A stretch of DNA of 64,000 nucleotides from contig CAVYHJ010000028.1 of NCBI GenBank assembly GCA_963768165.1, positions 124,001-188,000 on the forward strand, read 5' to 3'. The position numbers were made by a program, and so were the translations under genes. Within the stretch, counting starts at the first letter, position 1; every line of letters begins with the position of its first letter. Under the pieces are notes generated by a model. The model did not search any database. It was not told where the DNA came from and worked only from the letters and a program-made list of their open reading frames with translations. Below are positions 1 to 9,454 of the stretch, piece after piece. Origin of the DNA: CAVYHJ01 sp963768165 [NCBI: uncultured bacterium]. GTDB lineage: Bacteria > UBP4 > UBA4092.

Positions 1-693
1 AACGGGTTTCGGATTGTCCAGTTGTCAGACTTGCACCATAGCCGGGTAGTCTCCCGAAAGTATATTCGGTATTGCGTGACATTGGCCAATCAATTAAAAC
101 CGGATTTGTTTTTATTGACGGGGGATTACGTGACCAGCAGCGCGCGGTTTGCCGAACCGGTCGCGGAAGAATTATCCCGGTTACAAGCACCGTATGGAGT
201 TTTTGCCGTATTGGGAAATCACGATTATTGGGCCAATGGAGTCATCGTACACCGGGCATTGACGGATGCCGGAATACGGGTTTTGAAAAACGAGAATATC
301 TTTTTGCCGGTGAACGGGGATGGACTTTGGATATTGGGCGTGGACGATTTATGGGCGGGGGATTTCAATCTCGATAAAACCGTCTCAAATACTCCCTCCC
401 ATGAACCGAGAATCCTGCTGATGCATAACCCGGATACCTTCATGGAAGCCGTGCAGCATGGGATTGATTTGGTTCTTTCCGGACATACCCACGGGGGACA
501 GGTATCTCTCCCATTTGTCGGACCCTTGATTGTGCCTTCCAAATATGGATCGCGCTATGCGTCCGGTTTATTCCGAGATGGAAAAACACGGATGTATGTC
601 AATAAGGGATTGGGGCTTATGTCCCTGCCGGTGAGATTCAGAGTCAGACCGGAAATTACTCAATTTACCCTCCGCGCTCCAGTACGGGCTTAA
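1..693 (+). CDS. Metallophosphoesterase, YkuE-like (5' end outside window)
   Basis: Calcineurin-like metallophosphoesterase that would hydrolyse a phosphoester with a two-metal centre; the substrate is not known. The reading frame is open from base 1, and the residues before the first internal start continue the fold (RIVQLSDLHHS), so the true start lies upstream. The metal-binding blocks appear in order: SDLHHS (D-x-H), LTGDYV (GD), LGNHDYW (GNHD) and SGHTHGGQVS (GHTH). The GHTHGGQ form is typical of the YkuE/UPF0046-like branch, which is usually membrane-anchored by an N-terminal helix; that part is not in view. It stands alone on the plus strand, facing a convergent minus-strand gene 30 bp downstream. 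Confidence 0.9.
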   Translation, partial: NGFRIVQLSDLHHSRVVSRKYIRYCVTLANQLKPDLFLLTGDYVTSSARFAEPVAEELSRLQAPYGVFAVLGNHDYWANGVIVHRALTDAGIRVLKNENIFLPVNGDGLWILGVDDLWAGDFNLDKTVSNTPSHEPRILLMHNPDTFMEAVQHGIDLVLSGHTHGGQVSLPFVGPLIVPSKYGSRYASGLFRDGKTRMYVNKGLGLMSLPVRFRVRPEITQFTLRAPVRA

Positions 694-723
694 AGCCTTA
701 CACTACATACAGAGAGTAATTCT

Positions 724-1545
724 TTACGTTTTATCTGTTTTATTTCCCCAGAGATTTTTTAGGTGATAGACAAACCCGGCACCAACCACATAATTAGGTG
801 AATTCTTACTCAACCCTGCACCGATATTGGCATCCAGTGTAAAGTCGCAGATATCGTATTGCACACCAATTCTTGCCAGGGAGGTGGTATTTTCCACTTT
901 GGAACACGCCGTTCCAACTACTTCACCCATGACTTTCAGTTTTTCCATCACGGGATACACCACGGCAAAATTGTACGTGAACAAATCATCCTGGCCAAAA
1001 TCTGTGGAGACATTATCATATAATGCCAGACCTAAATTTAAGTGTGCATCTACCGGTCCTATTTTCTTACTAACCAATGCTTCCGCAAAAATATCTACTC
1101 GATTGTCACCCAGTCCCTTGCTATCATCAGCATCCGGTGCTTTCAATCCAAACCGCACACCCAAAGCAGGGATATTCCCATTTTCTTTTAAAATATTAAT
1201 TTTAGTATAAAGTCTTGCGTCTCCAGGACCAAAATTATCTCCATACACGGGACTGTTGATTTTGACAGCCGCCCAATTAATTTGGACTTCGACATTATCC
1301 GTTACCCCGATATTGGCGCCAATGCGGGGAAGCTCATAAAAATCCCCATGGTCCTTCCCGGTAGAGAATTCAGGGACATAATTATGGTAATACGCCAAAC
1401 TTAAACTCCAATCTATCTGTCCGCCGGGAAGGGTATTGGCATCCTGCGTTTCCAAGGCAGATAACGTTTCCGCGGAACCATAATTCACACAACATCCAAC
1501 CAACGCTATACTTGTCAATACCACAAAAAGCTTTTTGCATTTCAT
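724..1545 (-). CDS. Putative outer-membrane beta-barrel protein
   Basis: Secreted protein of 273 residues with an N-terminal signal peptide (basic MKCKK, a hydrophobic stretch to about residue 20, then NYGSA as a likely cleavage region). The rest alternates short hydrophobic/polar strands with Gly-Asn-Asp turns, for example IGANIGVTDNVEVQINWA and LNLGLALYDNV. This is the pattern of a small transporter-type or OmpA-like barrel, and the C-terminus contains VVGAGFVYHL. No enzyme motif is visible. A Cys pair near the signal peptide (VGCC) leaves a lipoprotein possible, but the context is not a clean lipobox. Gene order suggests it may be transcribed after thiL, 71 bp upstream. The function is inferred only from fold-like features. 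Confidence 0.6.
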   Translation of the reverse strand: MKCKKLFVVLTSIALVGCCVNYGSAETLSALETQDANTLPGGQIDWSLSLAYYHNYVPEFSTGKDHGDFYELPRIGANIGVTDNVEVQINWAAVKINSPVYGDNFGPGDARLYTKINILKENGNIPALGVRFGLKAPDADDSKGLGDNRVDIFAEALVSKKIGPVDAHLNLGLALYDNVSTDFGQDDLFTYNFAVVYPVMEKLKVMGEVVGTACSKVENTTSLARIGVQYDICDFTLDANIGAGLSKNSPNYVVGAGFVYHLKNLWGNKTDKT

Positions 1546-1616
1546 ATTGATTGTATTCCCTCCTTTTAAAGCCTCATCCCCGGCTTCCTTTCATTGTCAA
1601 AGGAAAGGGGTAAGAC

Positions 1617-2624
1617 TTATTTAATAAAATGTTCGTAACCAAATTTTGTTAATTGGGTTTCTTTTCCATCCTTATCAACCAAAAGAATCTTTTTATCGCG
1701 CGATACCACTTCTCCAATTTGGGCAATCTCTATTCCTGTTTCCATTTTAATCTGCTTTTGAAGTTGGGCAACGTTTTCTTTTGGTGCTGTAAATACTAAC
1801 TCATAATCTTCCCCGCCGTAAAGAGCCAAATCAAGGAGAGGTTGTTGGAGTACTTCGGCGGCTTTCCGGGTGGCTACATGAATGGGGATGTTTTCGATTC
1901 CTACTTTCATTCCGACATCGCTGGCGACACTGAGATTTCGCAAATCGGCCGCGAGTCCGTCACTGGAATCGGTCATGGCACGGTGATACCGTTGAGCCCC
2001 GATAATCTCTCCGAGAATCAAGCGGGGTTCGGGTAGTAAATGTCTTTCCGTGACATATCGCCGGGTCTCCTCATCCACTTGGATTTTTTTTTGCAAAACT
2101 TTTAATCCGGCATCCGAACCGCCAAAATCACCTGTCACCAAAATTGCATCGCCAATTTTTGCATTGGAACGCAAACACAAATGAGATACGGACACTTCTC
2201 CCAGCAAGGCAATGTTTAAAATCGTTTGCGGCGCGGATACCGTGTCCCCGCCGACAATGTCAAATTTATATTTTTCGGTAATCGCCTGCATTCCTTTATA
2301 AATATCTTCGAGCCATTCGATTTCGGTGTCTTTGGAAACACCCAGAGAAATCACAGCGACCGTCGGTGTCCCGCCCATCGAAGCGATATCACTGATATTG
2401 CATGCCATCGCCCGCCACCCGATTTGGTAACCTGTGGCATAATCTCGCGAAAAATGAATATTCTCAACCAGCATATCCGTGGTCACGAGAGAATATTTGT
2501 CACCACCAGTATCATAGACCGCGCAATCATCTCCAATCCCGACCACAACCTTTTTGCCAGGTAAAGATAGAATCCGCGCGACACGTTCAATGAATTCAAA
2601 TTCTCCAATGTCTTTGATTTTCAC
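1617..2624 (-). CDS. thiL: Thiamine-monophosphate kinase ThiL
   Basis: ATP-dependent phosphorylation of thiamine monophosphate to the cofactor thiamine diphosphate, the last step of thiamine synthesis. The 335-residue length fits the family. The N-terminal metal/phosphate motif VVGIGDDCAVY and the following TTDMLVENIHF are diagnostic of the PurM/ThiL superfamily. SDIASMGG, GGDTV, TGDFGGSDAG and the C-terminal GGEDYELVF match ThiL in the expected order. It is 19 bp downstream of the phosphoesterase/PQQ gene on the same strand, so probably cotranscribed, though no functional link is obvious. No other thiamine gene is present in the window. Confidence 0.95.
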   Translation of the reverse strand: MKIKDIGEFEFIERVARILSLPGKKVVVGIGDDCAVYDTGGDKYSLVTTDMLVENIHFSRDYATGYQIGWRAMACNISDIASMGGTPTVAVISLGVSKDTEIEWLEDIYKGMQAITEKYKFDIVGGDTVSAPQTILNIALLGEVSVSHLCLRSNAKIGDAILVTGDFGGSDAGLKVLQKKIQVDEETRRYVTERHLLPEPRLILGEIIGAQRYHRAMTDSSDGLAADLRNLSVASDVGMKVGIENIPIHVATRKAAEVLQQPLLDLALYGGEDYELVFTAPKENVAQLQKQIKMETGIEIAQIGEVVSRDKKILLVDKDGKETQLTKFGYEHFIK

Positions 2625-2643
2625 AATAATAACCCCTTTTTAT

Positions 2644-4788
2644 CTAGCTTGGATTCACTATGGCGGTGACGGTGCCATCCATTGCGGTGACATACACGGT
2701 TCCAAAATCATCCACGGTGGGCGCGGACATGACGGCTAATTGAGGAGTGATCTGATATTGCCAAAGAATTTTCCCGTCTTTGCTATCCACGCAATACAGA
2801 GTTCCCCAACAAGAAACGACATAGACCTTTCCATTTTTTTCAACAGGAGCAACGGTATATCGCAGGGCGCGCGCGGCATCGAATTGATTTAACCAAATGG
2901 GACAAGCCCAAACGAACTTTCCCTCGAGAGTCCATTTTTGCAATTGTGATTCCCCTCGTAAGGTGCGAACATAAAGAAATTCACCGTCTTCGGAAGCGGA
3001 TACCGCCAGGCAATTGGTGGTATACCAGGATAATATGCCGGTTTCGAGATTCATGGCGTTGAGATACCAATCCCGGTCGGTAATATAAAAATCGGCCAGG
3101 GATTTGGTGATTACGGGAGAGGATGCGGCGGCACTATAATATTTTTTTGCCGCTTTACGGATTTCGCTTCCGGCATTATGTACTCGCCACGCCAGATTAC
3201 CTGTCTTTGCATCAATTGCGTATACATAGGAATCCCACGCGGCATAATACACCAAGCCGGCCTTGATCACCGGCTGATCCTGGATACAATAGCTTCCTCC
3301 CGGATTATATTTCCATTGCATCACTCCACTGTCGGCACGTAGGGCATACAATATTCCGTTTCTTGAGCCAAAATATACTGTACCGTCCTGTACACAAGGT
3401 GAAGAATAAATCGGACTATTGGCTTTATATTGCCACTTGTTTTTCCCATCTGAAGATACCGCGTAAAAATTCCCGTCCCCTGAACCAAAGTAAATTATAC
3501 CGTTAACTACGGCAGGTTTAGAAATCACTTCCCCGCCTGTCCCATAGGTCCATTTGGTTTTTCCCGTTACCTGGTCTAATGCATACAATTTCCCATCCGT
3601 ACCGCCTACATAGAGAGTCTCATGATCCAGCACCGGACTGGTTTTGGAAGAACTTTGTAAAGTGACACACCATTTAGCTGACGGCTCACCCGATTTTTCA
3701 AAGATGAATTTTTGTGTGCGGAATGCTGTAATTTGAGAGTTGCTAAAAATCAAACGTAGATAGTGGACGCCGTTGACCAATCCATCCGTCGAAATCGTAG
3801 CCCCATAATAGGACCCGGCATTGGATAACGTTCCGAATTTTCCGCCGTCCATCTGATAGAGTGCATTTCCGATATTTCCCGGGAATTTATAAACTACTGA
3901 GCGGACTTCAAAACTCTTTTCTTTTATCACTTTGGATTCCGCAGGTTGGGAAATGACAATATTGGGGTATTCTTTTTGTTTCAAAATAGGTTTTTGCAAT
4001 AGGGCTTTTTTGGCCGTAGAATCATTGGCGGTATAATACACTACGTATAAAGTATTATTGGAAACGGTAATCAGATTAAATCCGGGATTCCCTCCAAAGG
4101 AACTTCCCCCTTCGACACCGTCCCATCCTTCAAAATTATGGTATCGGTCGGAATGACCGTGACCTACCAAAATACAAACCAGATTATACGGTTGAAACAG
4201 TTCCAATAACCGGTATCGTTCATAAGGGCTGGCAAATTCGGTGGAGTCCAGTGGATGATGAAAACAAAGGAAAATAGGCGTATCGGTTTTTATCTTTTTC
4301 AAATCATCTTTCACCCAGTTGATTTCTTCCTCACAGAATGAGGGTAACGGGTCTTGCACGGTCGCTGATTCCAAAATTATAAAATGACAACCAACGGTAT
4401 CGAATGAATAAAAGGGAGAACCGTGTTCAGCACGCAATTTATCCCGCAGAGGCGCCCAGGTATTATCATGATTTCCCAACACATTGTATAAAGGAATATT
4501 AATCCCCTGCCAATAGGATTGATAGGTTGTCCATCCCTCTTCACCAAATTCGGTCATATCTCCCGTATTGATAATAAAAGCCGGTGCGTAAGACTGAATT
4601 CCGAAAGGTTTTAAATCTACTTTCCATAAATTCTTTAATTGGTTGATGGTTTGTCGGGTTTGTTCAGACGGTGCATGGGTATCGCTAATTTGCACAAAAG
4701 TAAAATTTGGGATAGAAAATCCGGAGGAAACCAACACCCAACTAAATATCGCGTAGGAGATAAATAATATCTTTTTCACTTTACTCAA
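2644..4788 (-). CDS. Secreted metallophosphoesterase with PQQ-type beta-propeller
   Basis: A 714-residue exported two-domain protein. A signal peptide occupies roughly residues 1-24. A calcineurin-like phosphoesterase domain follows (about 27-270) with QISDTHA, NTGDMTE, LGNHDNTW, CFHHPL and GHGHSD carrying the metal ligands. A short Ig-like linker (about 280-365) leads into repeats of the PQQ/WD40-like propeller (about 370-714), with recurring blades such as LYVGGTDGKLYALD, IYFGSGDGNFYAVS and VYFGSRNGILYALR. The propeller probably binds a surface polymer or partner rather than PQQ; the full alcohol-dehydrogenase active site is not evident. The substrate is unknown. Operon position ahead of thiL suggests nothing specific. 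Confidence 0.85.
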   Translation of the reverse strand: MSKVKKILFISYAIFSWVLVSSGFSIPNFTFVQISDTHAPSEQTRQTINQLKNLWKVDLKPFGIQSYAPAFIINTGDMTEFGEEGWTTYQSYWQGINIPLYNVLGNHDNTWAPLRDKLRAEHGSPFYSFDTVGCHFIILESATVQDPLPSFCEEEINWVKDDLKKIKTDTPIFLCFHHPLDSTEFASPYERYRLLELFQPYNLVCILVGHGHSDRYHNFEGWDGVEGGSSFGGNPGFNLITVSNNTLYVVYYTANDSTAKKALLQKPILKQKEYPNIVISQPAESKVIKEKSFEVRSVVYKFPGNIGNALYQMDGGKFGTLSNAGSYYGATISTDGLVNGVHYLRLIFSNSQITAFRTQKFIFEKSGEPSAKWCVTLQSSSKTSPVLDHETLYVGGTDGKLYALDQVTGKTKWTYGTGGEVISKPAVVNGIIYFGSGDGNFYAVSSDGKNKWQYKANSPIYSSPCVQDGTVYFGSRNGILYALRADSGVMQWKYNPGGSYCIQDQPVIKAGLVYYAAWDSYVYAIDAKTGNLAWRVHNAGSEIRKAAKKYYSAAASSPVITKSLADFYITDRDWYLNAMNLETGILSWYTTNCLAVSASEDGEFLYVRTLRGESQLQKWTLEGKFVWACPIWLNQFDAARALRYTVAPVEKNGKVYVVSCWGTLYCVDSKDGKILWQYQITPQLAVMSAPTVDDFGTVYVTAMDGTVTAIVNPS

Positions 4789-4889
4789 ACTCCTTGTACA
4801 ATTTCGACAATAATGCTCTATTCGGTCAGACTCTTCAATTTACACTTCTATTGTAGCTCTGTCAACATGGAAAGGATCTTTGAATAGAA

Positions 4890-6656
4890 CTACTCCACGA
4901 CTTTGATGTGAAGTTCTTTGAGGAGTTTGGGGTTGGCTTCGCTGGGTGCGCCCGCCATGACATCCACTGCCTTTTGGGTTTTCGGGAAGGCGATGACATC
5001 ACGAATACTTTGGTTGCCGGTTAAAAGCATGATGAGACGGTCGAGACCCAGAGCGATTCCGCCGTGAGGAGGTGCGCCGAATTGTAAGGCTTCGAGAAAA
5101 AAACCGAATTTGGATTTGGCTTCTTCGCGCGAAATACCGAATATTTCAAACATTTTGCGCTGGAGTTCGGCATCATGGATTCTTATACTTCCTCCGCCTA
5201 ATTCCGTGCCATTAAGCACAAGATCATAGGCCCGCGCACGGGCTTTAACGGGATCGGTATCGAGTAACGGAACATCTTCTTCCACGGGGGACGTGAAAGG
5301 ATGATGGCGCGCTTTAAACATTTTTTCTTCTTCGCGGTATTCCAGGAGGGGCATGTCGGTCACCCAGAGGAGATTATAGACACCGGGAGTGCGGAGTTTT
5401 AATTCTTCCCCAAAATGTAAACGGAGTCTTCCAAGTACATCCGCCGCAATATCTTCCTTGTCCGCGATAAATAATAATAGATCGCCGGTTTTCGCATTAA
5501 ATTTCTTTTTTAACGATGCAATAGTCTCAGCATTAAGGAATTTGGCAACAGGGGAATCCACACCGGAGTCGGTCACTTTCAACCAGACCAATCCTTTGGC
5601 GCCAAATTGTTTGGCGGAATCCGTCAATTTATCGAGTTGATTGCGGGTATATTCCGCACAACCGGGGGCGCAAAATCCACGCACGACGCCTTTGCCAGCA
5701 ACGGCTTTGCTGAACACACCGAATTCAGAATTTTTAACATCCTCACTAATATCTTGAATTTCCAAACCAAAACGGGTATCGGGTTTATCGGAGCCATATT
5801 TGAGCATGGCTTCGGCATAGGGCATACGTGGGAAAGGACGTTTAACATCAAGGTCCAGAGCCAATTTCATAAAGCGCACAACGACGGGTTCAATAGTATT
5901 GTAAATCGTTTCTTCATCCGCGAAAGAGATTTCGACATCGAGTTGGGTAAATTCCGGTTGGCGATCAGCGCGATTGTCTTCGTCACGGAAACAGCGTGCA
6001 ATTTGGAAGTATTTCTCAAAACCTGAAATCATCAAAGTCTGTTTTAATTGTTGCGGAGATTGCGGTAAGGCATAAAATTGTCCCGGATTAATCCGGCTGG
6101 GAACGATATATTCGCGCGCGCCGGTTTCGGGAGTGCTTTTATAAAGAATCGGCGTTTCAATTTCCAAGAATCCCTGTTCATCGAAATAATCACGGATACA
6201 TTTAATGACTTTGTGCCGGAGAAAGAAATTGCGCTGCATCTTGGGACGGCGCAAATCCAAATAACGATATTTCAAACGTAAATCTTCAGACGTATCAATA
6301 TCGTCTTCCACCAAAAAAGGAGGGGTTTCGGATTTATTAAGCAATTGCAAACCCGTGGCACGGATTTCAATTTCGCCGGTCGGAAGATTTTTGTTAATTG
6401 TGCCTTCAGGCCGCTCAGAAACTTTCCCTTTGACAGCAATCACGAATTCCGTGCGCAGTTTCTGCGCCTGTTCATGCACTTCCTGATTCGCTGGGTCAAA
6501 AACAATTTGTACTAATCCACTTCTGTCACGCAGATCAATAAACGTCAACCCGCCGTGGTCACGGGAACGCTGCACCCAACCAAGCAGGAAGACTTCTTGA
6601 TTAACATGCGATTTGCGCAGTTCGCCGTTGGTATGTGTTCGTTTCCAAAATGCCAT
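4890..6656 (-). CDS. aspS: Aspartyl-tRNA synthetase
   Basis: Class II synthetase that charges tRNA with aspartate. The 588 residues match the bacterial-type enzyme, which carries an insertion (GAD) domain absent from the archaeal type. Seen in order: N-terminal OB-fold anticodon domain (GWVQRSRDHGGLTFIDLRD), motif 2 region (FQIARCFRDEDNRADRQPEF), insertion domain (about 280-420) and the motif 3 block GIALGLDRLIML near the C-terminus. gatA and gatB occur elsewhere in the window, so this enzyme may be non-discriminating and also load tRNA-Asn with Asp for amidation; that is inference. An AAGGAT ribosome site precedes the ATG. The upstream epimerase ends 12 bp before it, so the two are probably cotranscribed. 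Confidence 0.96.
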   Translation of the reverse strand: MAFWKRTHTNGELRKSHVNQEVFLLGWVQRSRDHGGLTFIDLRDRSGLVQIVFDPANQEVHEQAQKLRTEFVIAVKGKVSERPEGTINKNLPTGEIEIRATGLQLLNKSETPPFLVEDDIDTSEDLRLKYRYLDLRRPKMQRNFFLRHKVIKCIRDYFDEQGFLEIETPILYKSTPETGAREYIVPSRINPGQFYALPQSPQQLKQTLMISGFEKYFQIARCFRDEDNRADRQPEFTQLDVEISFADEETIYNTIEPVVVRFMKLALDLDVKRPFPRMPYAEAMLKYGSDKPDTRFGLEIQDISEDVKNSEFGVFSKAVAGKGVVRGFCAPGCAEYTRNQLDKLTDSAKQFGAKGLVWLKVTDSGVDSPVAKFLNAETIASLKKKFNAKTGDLLLFIADKEDIAADVLGRLRLHFGEELKLRTPGVYNLLWVTDMPLLEYREEEKMFKARHHPFTSPVEEDVPLLDTDPVKARARAYDLVLNGTELGGGSIRIHDAELQRKMFEIFGISREEAKSKFGFFLEALQFGAPPHGGIALGLDRLIMLLTGNQSIRDVIAFPKTQKAVDVMAGAPSEANPKLLKELHIKVVE

Positions 6657-6668
6657 AAATGATTATCC

Positions 6669-7799
6669 TTACGTTGTTAATCCTCGTTGTTCCAGTTCCT
6701 TTTTCGCTTTTTCAAAACCGTCTTGGGCGGTTTGCTTAGCCACCCATTTGGTTAATGCTACCATACCGTCTTCAAATTTTACTTTGGGAGTCCAGCCCAA
6801 TTTGGTTCTAATTTTGGTAGTATCCGCATAACAATGGCGAATATCACCCTTGCGGAATTTGCTGACGATTTCGGATTTTACTTTTCCTTTTTTACCAAGT
6901 TTCTCAATCAACACATCGGCAACATACGCAATCGGCTGCGGATTTCCCGAACCGACATTGAACATTTCATTATTCGCTTCTTTTTTCTCCATCGCCAACA
7001 TATTGGCTTGCACGATATCGCTGACATGAATAAAGTCACGGCTTTGTTGACCATCTTCATAAATCACCGGGGAGTTATTATTCAAAATGCGGGACGAGAA
7101 TATTGCGGCAACGCCAGTATAAGGATTGGAGAGAGCCTGGCGATCACCGTAAACGTTGAAATATCGTAATGCTACGGCAGGGATTCCGTAAGCGATACCA
7201 AATGCCAAAAACATTTCCTCATGGTCGCGCTTTCCGATAGCATAAATAGACATGGGCATGAAAGGTTTGGTTTCATCGGTAGGCGAAGGCACAACCGGCT
7301 TATTACAATTCGGACAATGAACATCCCAGTCGCCTTTTGCCAATTGCTCATCAGAACGGAGCTTGGGGTAAACGTGACCGCACAATGTACATCGATATTT
7401 CCCTTCGCCGTAACAGGACATGGAGGAAGCGACGATTAATTTCTCAACAGAATGTTTTTCATTCGCCAGAATATCAAGAAGTGTCGCGCCGCCCACTGCG
7501 TTGACATCCATGTAATGGCGGATTTGATACATAGATTGGCCAACTCCGACTGCGGCAGCTTTGTGGAACACTATTTGAATTCCAGCAAGGGCTTTTTTGA
7601 GAGTATCTCTATCACGAACATCTCCTTGAACAAATTCAGCATTCGAATTGAGATAGTCCGGTTTTGGGGCGTGCGGTCCATGAACCTGCTCAGAAAGAGA
7701 ATCAAAGACTCGGACTTGATGCCCGCGTTTGATAAGTTCATCTACAATATGGGACCCGATAAATCCTGCACCACCGGTGACGAGAATGTGTTTGCTCAT
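6669..7799 (-). CDS. NAD-dependent sugar epimerase with zinc-ribbon insertion
   Basis: Extended short-chain dehydrogenase/reductase of the nucleotide-sugar epimerase/dehydratase type, acting on UDP- or dTDP-sugars for surface polysaccharide. The Rossmann motif GGAGFIGSH is at residues 9-17, the catalytic Ser lies in SSMSCYGEG, and the Tyr-Lys pair is in YAIGKRDHEE. Between strand and catalytic Tyr is an insertion with two Cys pairs (CTLCGH and CPNCNK), a zinc-ribbon-like loop known in some dTDP-rhamnose epimerase-like relatives. That loop makes simple GalE function less likely. The C-terminus has the usual LGWTPKVKFEDG substrate-lid segment. It heads a likely two-gene transcript with aspS. 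Confidence 0.9.
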   Translation of the reverse strand: MSKHILVTGGAGFIGSHIVDELIKRGHQVRVFDSLSEQVHGPHAPKPDYLNSNAEFVQGDVRDRDTLKKALAGIQIVFHKAAAVGVGQSMYQIRHYMDVNAVGGATLLDILANEKHSVEKLIVASSMSCYGEGKYRCTLCGHVYPKLRSDEQLAKGDWDVHCPNCNKPVVPSPTDETKPFMPMSIYAIGKRDHEEMFLAFGIAYGIPAVALRYFNVYGDRQALSNPYTGVAAIFSSRILNNNSPVIYEDGQQSRDFIHVSDIVQANMLAMEKKEANNEMFNVGSGNPQPIAYVADVLIEKLGKKGKVKSEIVSKFRKGDIRHCYADTTKIRTKLGWTPKVKFEDGMVALTKWVAKQTAQDGFEKAKKELEQRGLTT

Positions 7800-7825
7800 A
7801 CTCTCTAACGCTTTCCTTTTTAGTT

Positions 7826-7914
7826 TGTCATTCTGAGCACAGCGAAGAATCCCTGTATTCTGATTAAGGCGATACGACCTTAAATTGAGATTCTTCGCTG
7901 CGCTCAGAATGACA
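7826..7914. repeat. Palindromic element, copy A (TGTCATTCTGA family)
   Basis: An 89-bp element with terminal inverted repeats: it opens TGTCATTCTGAGCACAGCGA and closes with TCGCTGCGCTCAGAATGACA. The internal part resembles that of the copies at 43497 and 60316. It is intergenic, between the epimerase start and the DUF507 genes. It looks like a non-coding, MITE-like or REP-like repeat. Confidence 0.85.
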
Positions 7915-7927
7915 GGTTGCTCAAGTT

Positions 7928-8218
7928 TTACAAATCAAAATTTCTCTTTTGGGCGATACGTTCTTTTGCCTGGATGTACATAGCTTCCCATTGCGGAGTT
8001 CCTTGTGCCACCTTTTGGGCATAAGGTTCAAGAACTTTAATAGCTTCCTGCTCGATTTCCATTTCAATTTTCTGGTCTTCGAAAAGGATACGCCCGACAT
8101 GCGCCACAAGAGCTTTGCGATAAACCGCAGAAGATCGGATCATATCTTCTTCCGCCAGCTTGGTAATAATTTTTTTGGAAATATTCTCGATTCTTTCTTC
8201 TGTAAATTTTGCCGCCAT
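7928..8218 (-). CDS. DUF507 family protein (downstream copy)
   Basis: A 96-residue protein of the DUF507 family, small mostly helical proteins of unknown function. The layout is typical: an N-terminal helix (ENISKKIITKLAEEDMI), a central acidic/hydrophobic segment (VGRILFEDQKIEMEIEQEA) and a C-terminal basic end (AKERIAQKRNFDL). It is paralogous to the neighbouring 93-residue gene: both end in an R-x-IA-x-(Q/K)-(R/K) helix and have the same spacing. The two genes are 6 bp apart and clearly co-expressed. No enzymatic residues can be named. The start has GCC-rich coding immediately after ATG and little upstream leader. Confidence 0.85.
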   Translation of the reverse strand: MAAKFTEERIENISKKIITKLAEEDMIRSSAVYRKALVAHVGRILFEDQKIEMEIEQEAIKVLEPYAQKVAQGTPQWEAMYIQAKERIAQKRNFDL

Positions 8219-8224
8219 ACGATT

Positions 8225-8506
8225 TTAAAGGACAAATCCTTTCTGTCGGGCGATTTGACGTTTGGTTTTATTAAGAAGCGCTAAATAATCTATGTTTTGG
8301 CCGGAGATTATATTGGCATGTTGTTCCAGAATTTTCTTGGCTTCTTCCTCTATTAAATCTTCTTCTTTCAGGTCTTCAATAATAATCGCTTTAATTTGGG
8401 CTTCAATGGTGGTTGAATCCACCAATTGCTTCAAATTCTTGTCTTTACTAATTAATTCCAACAGTTTTTTAGTAATCCGGTCAATCTTTTTATCGGAAAT
8501 TCGCAT
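8225..8506 (-). CDS. DUF507 family protein (upstream copy)
   Basis: A 93-residue DUF507 protein, first of a tandem pair. The N-terminus MRISDKKIDRITKKLLELI and the middle IIIEDLKEEDLIEEEAKKIL fit the family, in which paired paralogues are common; they may form a heterodimer (inference). It ends RQIARQKGFVL, parallel to the partner's C-terminus. No signal peptide or membrane helix is present, so it is probably cytoplasmic. Function is unknown. Confidence 0.85.
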   Translation of the reverse strand: MRISDKKIDRITKKLLELISKDKNLKQLVDSTTIEAQIKAIIIEDLKEEDLIEEEAKKILEQHANIISGQNIDYLALLNKTKRQIARQKGFVL

Positions 8507-8601
8507 GATTTTACCTTAATTAATTACAATATCTAAAGAGTAATAGGGTACAGCGAAACCACCCTTCTTGTCAAACCACTCTTCCCTGATTAAGAAGAAA
8601 G

Positions 8602-9372
8602 TTAGTAATTATTAATCCAATATTTAGTAGGAATTATTGCGACTTTGGGAATGGTTGTGATGGTATTGGCTGTAATTGTCCAGGGACCATTGATGTAATC
8701 TACAGTTTGATTATTAAGGTTCCGAACTTCTACTTTGGACACTGTCCCCACGGGAACGGCTAATTTAAAATAACCGGCTTCACCCGTATAATTATATGAT
8801 AATCCGGTGGATTCCGTAATATAGGAACCTAAAATATTATTGTTGCTGTCTTCCGCTAAGACTATGAAATTGGCTCCTTCATTGTATGTCCCTACCAACC
8901 AACCGGCGTTGGTCGTGGAATTCCAGGCATAGAAAGACACACCAGAGGTCACATTAAGATAAGTAAGACTCGTTTTATAAAATCGAATTGTGCAAGTGCT
9001 TGTCCCAAAATAACCTTTGCTAAATGATTTGGCAAACAACCATCCGCTTACTGTATCATTCGTAACCTGTAAAATCGGCAGGGTTCCTAAGGTAGCCTCG
9101 TCATTACGCCATCCAGATATCCCTGTGGTAGCCCAGGTATAATTATTGGCCGTTCCTCCGGATAAAGCCGGCAGAATACGAACTTTCGCCGTCACTACAG
9201 AAAGGCCTGAAAAGAAAGAACTGGAAACTGTAAAGTGAACGGCATATCCCGTATTACCATCGGACATAAATCCTTGCGGGAGAACATCGATACCGTCATC
9301 CGCCCAACCATAAGAAATGAGTAATAGCAACAAACCAATAGATACTAAAATGTTAACGGATAATAATTTCAT
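8602..9372 (-). CDS. Secreted protein of unknown function
   Basis: A 256-residue exported protein. The signal peptide is clear: MKLLSVNILVSIGLLLLLI followed by SYGWA at about residue 25. The mature part is rich in Ser, Thr, Asn, Gly and aromatic residues and looks like beta-sandwich segments, with a carboxypeptidase-regulatory-like stretch late in the protein (AGYFKLAVPVGTVSKVEVRN). No catalytic motif or C-terminal sorting signal is recognised. It lies just downstream of the terminator of the next gene, so it is probably its own transcription unit. Its job may be at the cell surface, near the pseudopilins; this rests on location only. Confidence 0.6.
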   Translation of the reverse strand: MKLLSVNILVSIGLLLLLISYGWADDGIDVLPQGFMSDGNTGYAVHFTVSSSFFSGLSVVTAKVRILPALSGGTANNYTWATTGISGWRNDEATLGTLPILQVTNDTVSGWLFAKSFSKGYFGTSTCTIRFYKTSLTYLNVTSGVSFYAWNSTTNAGWLVGTYNEGANFIVLAEDSNNNILGSYITESTGLSYNYTGEAGYFKLAVPVGTVSKVEVRNLNNQTVDYINGPWTITANTITTIPKVAIIPTKYWINNY

Positions 9373-9454
9373 GAGTAACCCTCCTTACTTTTTTATGAAA
9401 ATAACAGCTATTTTTCAAGTGAGAAGAATTATACTATTCCAATGAAAAACTGTA

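Noticed and set aside
1580-1610. Terminator after thiL
   Set aside because: The pairing is only five to seven bases, and no T-run follows.
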